Of a stretch of 5,033 nt of DNA, positions 1 to 5,033 are shown piece by piece. The notes below the pieces were generated by a model, which was not told the origin of the DNA, did not search any database, and saw nothing but the letters and a program-made list of their open reading frames with translations. The DNA is from an uncultured Oscillospiraceae bacterium. GTDB taxonomy: Bacteria > Bacillota > Clostridia > Oscillospirales > Acutalibacteraceae. How positions within the stretch are numbered: the stretch's first letter is position 1; every line of letters begins with the position of its first letter. The translations under genes and the position numbers were made by a program. The stretch covers positions 1 through 5,033 of the forward strand of contig USAR01000132.1 of NCBI GenBank assembly GCA_900552605.1, in the 5' to 3' direction.

Positions 1-2909
1 CCCTCCTCAATCAATTCCGGAGTAAGGTTGGTATCCAGAACAACGGTAATATCGTTATCCTGCTCAGATACATAGCCTTCGATCTGTGCTGTATCAATCA
101 GTAAATCTGTCTCATATAATACAACTTCACTGCCATTGATGTCAAGCGTGAGGGAGCCTTTGTCTTTCAGCTCATCCATTGCCTGATTGCCATTAAGTGT
201 AGAAAGTGCCTGTTTGATACCGCCAAGCAGTTTGCCGTATTTTGGTCCTACGGTTTTCAGCTGCGGTTTGAAGCTGTAATTCGTATATGCACTGACATCC
301 TCGATGAAGCTTACTTTCTTGATATTCAGCTCATCCTCGATGATCTCTTTGTAGAATTCGGAAAGCTGGAACTCGCTCTTCACGTACATGGTTCCGATCG
401 GCTGACGGTTCTTGATATTTGCAGTATTTCTTGCTGCACGTCCAAGAACAACAATCTTGAGGAGTTCTTCCATATCGTCTTCCAGCTCTTTATTGATCCA
501 TGCTTCTTCGACTTTCGGGAAGTCACAAAGATGAATACTCTCAATCGCGTCTTTATCAACGCTTCTTACAAGGTTTTGGTAAATGCTCTCTGTCATAAAA
601 GGAATCATCGGTGCAGCGGCTTTTGATATTGTTACAAGAGCTGTGTAAAGGGTGAGATATGCCGCGATTTTATCGTCGGTAAGACCCTGCACCCAATAGC
701 GCTCTCTGCCGCGGCGCACATACCAATTTGAGAGCTCGTCAACAAACTGCTGCAAAGCGCGCGCAGCTTCGGGGATTTTGTAGTTTCCGAGATTTTCATC
801 AACGGCTTTAACCGTTGAATTAAGCCGTGACAGCACCCATTTATCCATAATCGTGAGGGCTGCGTCTTTGAGGCTGTATTTTGTCGGATCAAAGCTGTCG
901 ATATTGGCATAAAGCACATAGAAAGCATAGGTGTTCCAAAGCGTGCTCAAAAACTTGCGCTGACCCTCTGTCACTGCTTTTCCGTGGAAACGGTTCGGCA
1001 GCCACGGTGCGGAATTTGTGTAAAAATACCAGCGGATTGCGTCTGCTCCGTAAGTTTGCAGTGCTTCCATCGGGTCGACAGCGTTGCCCTTTGATTTAGA
1101 CATTTTTTGACCGTTTTCATCCTGAACATGACCAAGGACGATTACATTTTTATAAGGAGCCTTATCAAAAATGAGGGTGGAGACTGCAAGCAGTGAGTAG
1201 AACCAACCGCGTGTTTGGTCGACCGCTTCCGATATGAAATCGGCAGGAAATTCTTGCTCGAAAAGCTCTTTGTTCTCAAACGGATAATGGTGCTGTGCAA
1301 AAGGCATTGCGCCGCTGTCGAACCAGCAGTCGATAACCTCGGGCACGCGTTTCATATGCTTGCCGCATTTCGGACATTTAACGGTTACATTGTCAATATA
1401 CGGACGATGAAGTTCAATATCGTCGGGGCAATCGTCCGACATATTTTTAAGCTCTTCAATGCTGCCGATAGCGTGACGGCAACCGCACTCACATTCCCAA
1501 ATATTAAGCGGAGTGCCCCAATAACGGTTTCTTGAAATACCCCAATCCTGCACATTTTTAAGCCAATCGCCGAAACGACCTTTACCGATGCTTTCGGGAA
1601 TCCAGTTTACCGTGTCGTTGTTTGCAATAAGTCTGTCGCGGACTGCAGTCATTTTAATAAACCACGATTCACGTGCATAGTAAATAAGCGGTGTGTCGCA
1701 ACGCCAGCAGTGAGGGTATTCGTGCTCGAATTTCGGAGCAGAGAACAGAAGGCCTGCTTTATCAAGGTCTGTAAGCACTAACGGGTCGGCTTTTTTAACA
1801 AACACACCGGCATAAGGGGTTTCCTCTGTAAGCTCACCTTTGCCGTTAACAAACTGCACAAACGGCAGGTCGTATTTTCTGCCGACATTTGCGTCGTCTT
1901 CACCGAAGGCAGGCGCAATGTGAACAATGCCTGTACCGTCGCTCATCGTAACATAAGTGTCGCATGTGATATAGTGACCCTTTTTGTGCTGCTTTTCGCA
2001 AACGGGTTTAACAAAATCAAACAGCGGTTCATACTCACGGCGCTCAAGCTCTGTACCTTTCATCGTTTCAAGCACTGTGTAAGCCGGTGCGTCTTCGGTT
2101 GCAAGCTTGCCCAAAACCTTGTCTGCAAGCGCTTTTGCAATGTAGTAAGTATAACCGTCGGCGGCTTTAACCTTCAGGTACTCATCATCCGGGTTAACAC
2201 AAAGAGCAACGTTGCTTGGCAGTGTCCAGGGTGTAGTTGTCCAAGCAAGGAAATATGCATCCTCGCCAACTGCCTTAAAGCGGACAATTGCAGAGCGCTC
2301 TTTAACCGCCTTATAACCCTGAGCCACCTCGTGAGAGGAGAGCGGAGTACCGCAGCGAGGGCAATACGGCACGATTTTGAATCCCTTATACAAAAGGCCC
2401 TTGTCATATATTTTTTTAAGCGCCCACCATTCCGATTCAATATAGTCGTTATGATAAGTAACATAAGGGTTGTCCATATCCGCCCAAAAACCGACGGTGC
2501 GGGAGAAATCCTCCCACATACCCTTGTATTTCCAAACGCTCTGTTTGCAGCGATCGATAAACGGTGCGATGCCGTATTCTTCAATCTGTTCCTTGCCGTC
2601 AAGACCGAGTTGTTTTTCAACCTCAAGCTCAACCGGCAGACCGTGTGTATCCCATCCTGCTTTTCTCGGAACTCTCGCACCTTTCATTGCGTGATAGCGC
2701 GGAATCATATCCTTTATAACTCTTGTTAAAACGTGGCCGATGTGCGGCTTGCCGTTTGCGGTAGGAGGTCCGTCGTAAAAAACATATGAGTTACCTTTTG
2801 CGCGCGAGGTTATGCTCTTTTTGAAAACTTCTTCCTTTTCCCAAAATTCGGCAACCTTTTTTTCTTGCTCCACAAGATTTTCACCCGGGGAAATTTCCTT
2901 ATACAACAT
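1..2909 (-). CDS. ileS: Isoleucyl-tRNA synthetase (partial, C-terminus beyond left edge)
   Basis: Class Ia aminoacyl-tRNA synthetase that charges tRNA-Ile with isoleucine in the cytoplasm. One frame stays open from the ATG at 2909-2907 to the left edge, giving 969 complete codons and no stop. Visible landmarks: the nucleotide-binding signature as GKPHIGH (HIGH at residues 56-59); CPRC (183-186) and CWRC (401-404) flanking the editing-domain region; a cysteine cluster C473/C475/C477 with CPKC (512-515); WFDSG shortly after; and KMSKSKGN from residue 602. All these lie in the same frame, so no net frameshift is seen. Family members of the clostridial, 'type 2' sort run to about 1030-1050 residues, so roughly 60-80 are missing; the type 2 assignment is from resemblance. 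The start is supported by AAGGAG ten bases upstream and by beginning at the usual MLYKEISPGE-like N-terminus. The last ~175 visible codons differ in codon use from the rest (see findings). Expression is probably governed by the T-box leader upstream. Confidence 0.96.
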   Translation of the reverse strand, partial: MLYKEISPGENLVEQEKKVAEFWEKEEVFKKSITSRAKGNSYVFYDGPPTANGKPHIGHVLTRVIKDMIPRYHAMKGARVPRKAGWDTHGLPVELEVEKQLGLDGKEQIEEYGIAPFIDRCKQSVWKYKGMWEDFSRTVGFWADMDNPYVTYHNDYIESEWWALKKIYDKGLLYKGFKIVPYCPRCGTPLSSHEVAQGYKAVKERSAIVRFKAVGEDAYFLAWTTTPWTLPSNVALCVNPDDEYLKVKAADGYTYYIAKALADKVLGKLATEDAPAYTVLETMKGTELERREYEPLFDFVKPVCEKQHKKGHYITCDTYVTMSDGTGIVHIAPAFGEDDANVGRKYDLPFVQFVNGKGELTEETPYAGVFVKKADPLVLTDLDKAGLLFSAPKFEHEYPHCWRCDTPLIYYARESWFIKMTAVRDRLIANNDTVNWIPESIGKGRFGDWLKNVQDWGISRNRYWGTPLNIWECECGCRHAIGSIEELKNMSDDCPDDIELHRPYIDNVTVKCPKCGKHMKRVPEVIDCWFDSGAMPFAQHHYPFENKELFEQEFPADFISEAVDQTRGWFYSLLAVSTLIFDKAPYKNVIVLGHVQDENGQKMSKSKGNAVDPMEALQTYGADAIRWYFYTNSAPWLPNRFHGKAVTEGQRKFLSTLWNTYAFYVLYANIDSFDPTKYSLKDAALTIMDKWVLSRLNSTVKAVDENLGNYKIPEAARALQQFVDELSNWYVRRGRERYWVQGLTDDKIAAYLTLYTALVTISKAAAPMIPFMTESIYQNLVRSVDKDAIESIHLCDFPKVEEAWINKELEDDMEELLKIVVLGRAARNTANIKNRQPIGTMYVKSEFQLSEFYKEIIEDELNIKKVSFIEDVSAYTNYSFKPQLKTVGPKYGKLLGGIKQALSTLNGNQAMDELKDKGSLTLDINGSEVVLYETDLLIDTAQIEGYVSEQDNDITVVLDTNLTPELIEE

Positions 2910-2919
2910 AAACAGCCTT

Positions 2920-2925
2920 CTCCTT
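2920..2925 (-). promoter_or_regulatory. ileS ribosome binding site
   Basis: AAGGAG on the minus strand, ten bases before the ileS ATG. It lies directly after the U-rich tail of the leader terminator, so only transcripts that read through the terminator carry both this site and the gene. Confidence 0.85.
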
Positions 2926-2971
2926 AAAATAATAATAAAAACGGTCCTTTTCCATAACAGGAAAAGGACCG
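2926..2971 (-). terminator. Intrinsic terminator of the ileS leader
   Basis: On the minus strand, CGGTCCTTTTCC (2971-2960) and GGAAAAGGACCG (2953-2942) form a perfect 12-bp stem closed by the six-base loop TGTTAT. A T-rich tract (TTTTTATTATTATTTT, 2941-2926) follows immediately. Because it sits between the ileS promoter and the ileS start, it is a regulatory attenuator and not an end-of-gene terminator. Its 5' arm contains GGTCCT, the part an antiterminator would have to sequester. Confidence 0.93.
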
Positions 2972-3026
2972 AGAGGGTACTTTTTAAAACCACCTATTAC
3001 AGCATACTTTTATATGCGCCCCAAAT

Positions 3027-3050
3027 AACGGTGGGTACCGCGGCGGCTTA
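3027..3050 (-). other. Expected T-box core position, holding a reversed T-box-like motif
   Basis: Directly after stem III and the spacer AAAACTAAG (3055 to about 3047) a T-box core close to AGGGTGGNACCGCG is expected. The minus strand instead reads CCGCCGCGGTACCCACCG. Its complement on the plus strand, AACGGTGGGTACCGCGG (3027-3043), matches the T-box core apart from one extra G. Part of the resemblance comes from the palindromes GGTACC and CCGCGG, but the GGTGG portion is not palindromic. Whether this is an inversion, a degenerate core or a chance resemblance cannot be settled from one sequence. Confidence 0.5.
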
Positions 3051-3117
3051 GTTTTGACAACAACTAATGCAACATATAAATTGTCTGTCGTCAGGTTCTG
3101 CCGCTGAGCTTCGGAGT

Positions 3118-3120
3118 GAT
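3118..3120 (-). other. T-box specifier codon ATC (Ile)
   Basis: In the minus-strand context CCGAAA-ATC-ACTCC, the triplet lies on the 3' side of the internal loop bounded by GGAG:CTCC below and GGCA:TGCC above, with the usual purine (A) directly after it. ATC is an isoleucine codon, matching the downstream ileS. An ATC specifier predicts pairing with the GAU anticodon of tRNA-Ile. Confidence 0.82.
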
Positions 3121-3230
3121 TTTCGGCAACTCGTGCACACTGTCGGGCTTTCACCGTCCCCGACTCGCTTTTGCTTGGCACTGTCGCTGCCTACTCTTCT
3201 CCATCAACGCTTTTAAAACTTTACATGTGT

Positions 3231-3259
3231 ATTGTAGCACAACTGTTTTTAAAAATCAA
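3231..3259 (-). promoter_or_regulatory. Promoter of the ileS leader
   Basis: Minus strand: -35 TTGATT (3259-3254), exactly 17 bases of spacer, -10 TACAAT (3236-3231). A TG one base before the -10 (TGCTACAAT) makes an extended -10. The predicted start is near 3224, giving about 315 nt of leader before the ileS ATG. The -35 begins 19 bases after the galT stop codon. Confidence 0.87.
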
Positions 3260-3269
3260 CCTTTTTATT

Positions 3270-3285
3270 GCGTTTTTTTAAACGC
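3270..3285 (-). repeat. Short hairpin overlapping the galT stop
   Basis: Minus strand GCGTTT-AAAA-AAACGC is a perfect 6-bp inverted repeat that includes the galT TAA. No T-tract follows it on the minus strand (AATAAAAAGG comes next), so it is not a convincing intrinsic terminator. It may protect the 3' end of the mRNA or mean nothing. Confidence 0.4.
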
Positions 3286-4762
3286 TTTCGGCGAACCTTA
3301 TAAATGCCGCTTTGCCGTCTTCGGTGCGCTTAAACACACCTGCGTGCTCCAAAACTTTTGCAAAAACCTTGCCGATCTCATTCTGCAAAATTTCATCTGC
3401 GTTGTCTTTGGTAAAGGTGTATTCCTGCTTTAGCTGCTCTGCCCATTCGCGGTGCTTTTCAAGCGATGAGCCGTCTTCTGTATTTTTGCCGGAAACAAGC
3501 ACCTCTTTAAGCTCTGCCATCTCGGTTTTAAGCCTTGCAGGCAGCACTGCAAGACCCATTACTTCAATAAGTCCGATGTTTTCTTTTTTTATGTGATGCA
3601 GCTCGGAATGCGGATGAAAAACACCAAGAGGGTGCTCTGGTGTTGTTATGTTGTTTCTAAGCACCAAGTCCATTTCAAATTTGCCGTTTCGTTTTCTTGC
3701 AATCGGGGTGATGGTGTTGTGGGGTGTGCCGTCGGTTTCGGCAAAAATAAATGCAGATTCGTCGGTGTATTTTCTCCATGCGTCAAGAATTTTTGAAGCC
3801 AGCTGCACAATTCTGTCACTGCTTTCGGATATAAGACGTATAACTGACATAGGCCACTTCACAATGCCTGCTTTTATATCGCTGAAGCCTTCAAAGAAAA
3901 GCGGAGTCTCAATTTCGGCTTTTGCCATTGCAAACTCATAGTTGCCGCCCTGAAAATGGTCGTGCGTTAAAATCGAGCCGCCGACAATAGGTAAATCGGC
4001 GTTGGAGCCGAGAAAATAATGCGGAAACTGCTCAACAAAGCTGAAAAGCTTTGCGAAGGTCGCAGGCTCAATCTTCATCGGTGTGTGCCGAGAGTTCAGC
4101 ACAATGCAGTGTTCGTTATAGTAAACATACGGCGAATACTGCAAAAACCACTCTGTGCCGCAAAGAGTCAGCGGAATTATGCGGTGGTTTTGCCTTGCCG
4201 GGAAATTACCTCTGCCTCTGTAACCCTCACTCTCACGACAGAGCATACATTTCGGATAACCGCACTGCACAGCGCTTTTGGCAGCCGCAATTACCTTGGG
4301 GTCTTTTTCCGGTTTTGAAAGGTTTATCGTTATATCAAGCTCGCCGTATTCGGTTGCGGTTTTCCATTTAACATCACGGCTGATGCGGTAACGGCGTATG
4401 TAGTCGGTGTCACAGCTAAACTTATAGTAGTTATCGGTTGCTGTCTTTGCGCTCTTTGAATAGTCGCTTTTGAAACGGCTGATAACGTAAGACGGGCGCG
4501 GAGTTAAAAGTCCCATAAGCTTTGTATCAAAAAGATCACGTGCGGTGATATTGTCGTCGATAATACCGTTTTCGGCGGCATAGTCAAGCAGAATTTTAAG
4601 AATATCGCAAAGCTCTGCATTTTGCAGTGCATTGTCGGTTTCAATTCCATCAAGGTTTAATGCTTCAAGCAGACGGTTAATAGTGAAAGGACGGTCGCTT
4701 TGCTCAATCAACCCATTTTTTATTCCGTATTCCGCAAGTGCGTTAATTGCTTTGAATACCAT
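3278..4762 (-). CDS. galT: UDP-glucose--hexose-1-phosphate uridylyltransferase, class II
   Basis: Cytoplasmic Leloir-pathway enzyme that exchanges UMP between UDP-glucose and galactose-1-phosphate, giving UDP-galactose and glucose-1-phosphate (EC 2.7.7.12). The complete product is 494 residues, about the normal length of the Firmicutes-type family, which is distinct from the ~350-residue E. coli type. The diagnostic stretch is DLPIVGGSILTHDHFQGG (256-273): H267 and H269 form the HxH active-site motif, with Q271. Other family features are CMLCRESEGYRGRGNFP (172-188) and the C-terminal GVFHPHSELHHIKKENIG region (380-397). From memory, the family signature has Ser or Ala before HDH, whereas this protein has Thr (T266), a mild substitution. 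The ATG start is supported by GAGAGGTG nine bases upstream and by a strong promoter. No galK or galE is in the window; upstream sequence ends in a terminator, so galT appears to be its own transcription unit here. Confidence 0.97.
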   Translation of the reverse strand: MVFKAINALAEYGIKNGLIEQSDRPFTINRLLEALNLDGIETDNALQNAELCDILKILLDYAAENGIIDDNITARDLFDTKLMGLLTPRPSYVISRFKSDYSKSAKTATDNYYKFSCDTDYIRRYRISRDVKWKTATEYGELDITINLSKPEKDPKVIAAAKSAVQCGYPKCMLCRESEGYRGRGNFPARQNHRIIPLTLCGTEWFLQYSPYVYYNEHCIVLNSRHTPMKIEPATFAKLFSFVEQFPHYFLGSNADLPIVGGSILTHDHFQGGNYEFAMAKAEIETPLFFEGFSDIKAGIVKWPMSVIRLISESSDRIVQLASKILDAWRKYTDESAFIFAETDGTPHNTITPIARKRNGKFEMDLVLRNNITTPEHPLGVFHPHSELHHIKKENIGLIEVMGLAVLPARLKTEMAELKEVLVSGKNTEDGSSLEKHREWAEQLKQEYTFTKDNADEILQNEIGKVFAKVLEHAGVFKRTEDGKAAFIRFAESV

Positions 4763-4771
4763 TTTCTAAAA

Positions 4772-4779
4772 CACCTCTC
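4772..4779 (-). promoter_or_regulatory. galT ribosome binding site
   Basis: GAGAGGTG on the minus strand, nine bases before the ATG at 4762. It supports this start codon. Confidence 0.75.
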
Positions 4780-4803
4780 AAATATTACAAAGAACTTTAG
4801 TAA

Positions 4804-4832
4804 ATTATAACGCATTTTTATGCCTTATTCAA
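4804..4832 (-). promoter_or_regulatory. galT promoter
   Basis: Minus strand: -35 TTGAAT (4832-4827), a 17-base spacer, and a perfect -10 TATAAT (4809-4804). The predicted start is near 4797, leaving a short untranslated leader of about 35 nt. The spacer contains the inverted repeat GCAT-AAAA-ATGC (4823-4812), which could be a small operator, though it is short enough to be chance. No recognisable catabolite-control (cre) site was seen. Confidence 0.87.
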
Positions 4833-4894
4833 GAGCTGTATTGCGTATTTGCGAGTTTTTTAAGAGATCAAATTCTACATTTTATATCGGTGTT

Positions 4895-4932
4895 AAAAAT
4901 AAAAACCGCTTTACACCTGCCGTAAAGAAGTT
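4895..4932 (-). terminator. Intrinsic terminator of an upstream gene
   Basis: Minus strand AACTTCTTTAC (4932-4922) pairs with GTAAAGCGGTT (4914-4904) through an 11-position stem with one mismatch and one G-T pair, closed by the seven-base loop GGCAGGT. The run TTTTTATTTTT (4905-4895) overlaps and follows the stem. There is no T-run on the other side, so it works only for minus-strand transcription. It separates galT from whatever lies beyond the right edge. Confidence 0.72.
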
Positions 4933-4942
4933 TAGTGAGTAT

Positions 4943-5032
4943 TTAATATTTCATTAGAATAGTTACATTTTTAAAATGAGCTTTTTTACAAACGGAACGG
5001 TTTTTGTTGTAATTACTTATTTCAAACATAGT
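4943..5032 (-). CDS. Possible C-terminal end of an unidentified gene
   Basis: One minus-strand frame is open from the right edge to TAA at 4945-4943; the other two minus frames contain stops within the first few codons. The visible 29 codons encode a Lys- and Asn-rich tail ending KNVTILMKY. A terminator hairpin begins ten bases after the stop, which is the spacing expected for the end of a gene. Against it, the stretch is very AT-rich and short, so an open frame of this length could be chance. It could also be a 28-residue ORF starting at the ATG at 5029. No function can be assigned. Confidence 0.3.
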   Translation of the reverse strand, partial: TMFEISNYNKNRSVCKKAHFKNVTILMKY

Positions 5033-5033
5033 G

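Larger units (their letters stand above)
2926..3224 (-). ncRNA. T-box riboswitch leader, isoleucine-specific
   Basis: A T-box leader senses the charging state of its cognate tRNA: uncharged tRNA stabilises an antiterminator and lets transcription enter the gene. In transcript order the sequence shows: a start region GCGTTGATGGAGAAGAGTAGG (written in part; 3210-3190) with the AGTA/GA character of the stem I base; lower pairing GGAG (3202-3199) with CTCC (3116-3113); upper pairing GGCA (3191-3188) with TGCC (3128-3125); a distal hairpin GTCGGG/CCCGAC carrying the characteristic GGTGAAAGCC (3155-3146); specifier ATC at 3120-3118 followed by A; a stem III GACA-G-ACAA (3089-3081) with TTGTTGTC (3063-3056); and the terminator. 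The conserved T-box core is not found in its normal orientation, which is the one serious departure from the family. Transcript start near 3224 is inferred from the promoter. Confidence 0.88.

Noticed and set aside
1920..2729. Plus-strand ORF of 269 codons
   Set aside because: It lies wholly opposite ileS, whose frame carries all conserved IleRS motifs. Its translation is rich in Cys, Phe, Val and Asn without domain character, typical of an antisense shadow.
3027..3043. A T-box riboswitch acting on the plus strand
   Set aside because: The motif reads correctly on the plus strand, but there is no stem I or specifier upstream on that strand, no terminator downstream, and no plus-strand gene to control.
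2984..3181. Minus-strand ORF of 65 codons within the ileS leader
   Set aside because: It runs through stem I, the specifier and stem III of the T-box leader. Its sequence is explained by RNA structure, and no ribosome binding site is evident at its start.
3270..3285. Intrinsic terminator for galT
   Set aside because: The stem is only 6 A/T-rich base pairs and is followed by AATAAAAAGG on the minus strand, not by a T-tract.
3312..3941. Plus-strand ORFs of 67-105 codons opposite galT
   Set aside because: They overlap each other and lie opposite conserved galT sequence; none has a domain, promoter or ribosome binding site I could support.
4812..4823. GCAT-AAAA-ATGC in the galT promoter spacer as a repressor operator
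   Set aside because: A 4-bp repeat in AT-rich DNA is expected by chance. It is mentioned in the promoter entry, but there is not enough to call an operator.

Overview
The window looks like chromosomal DNA of a low-to-mid-GC Gram-positive bacterium, most likely a gut-type Clostridia (Oscillospirales or Lachnospiraceae-like). The reasons are a T-box leader in front of an aminoacyl-tRNA synthetase gene, near-consensus sigma-A promoters with 17-bp spacers, purine-rich ribosome binding sites, a Firmicutes-type (class II) GalT, and an IleRS with clostridial sequence character. The lineage is inferred from family resemblance only. All convincing genes are on the minus strand, so the window reads right to left.

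Layout, in transcription order from the right edge. Positions 5033-4943 may hold the last ~30 codons of an unidentified gene, followed at once by a hairpin with a U-tract (4932-4895). A strong promoter (4832-4804) then drives galT (4762-3278), a complete UDP-glucose--hexose-1-phosphate uridylyltransferase of the Leloir pathway. About 19 bases after the galT stop is a second strong promoter (3259-3231). It drives a leader of roughly 315 nt with the hallmarks of a T-box riboswitch: stem I with a GGTGAAAGCC distal loop, an ATC (isoleucine) specifier followed by A, a stem III, and a 12-bp intrinsic terminator ending just before a ribosome binding site. The leader controls ileS (2909 to the left edge, 969 codons visible, C-terminus missing).

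The two complete units are functionally independent: sugar metabolism (galT) and translation (ileS). Reading of ileS should depend on uncharged tRNA-Ile. Transcription running on from galT would enter the same leader and meet the same terminator.

Two things stand out. First, the T-box core (normally close to AGGGTGGNACCGCG) is absent in the expected orientation. At its expected place, right after stem III, a near-perfect reverse complement of it is found instead, and a non-canonical antiterminator starting with TGGT can be drawn further downstream. Second, the last ~175 visible codons of ileS use codons differently from the rest of the gene, which suggests recombination or an assembly junction. 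I saw no mobile element, CRISPR array, tRNA or rRNA, and no new multi-gene system.
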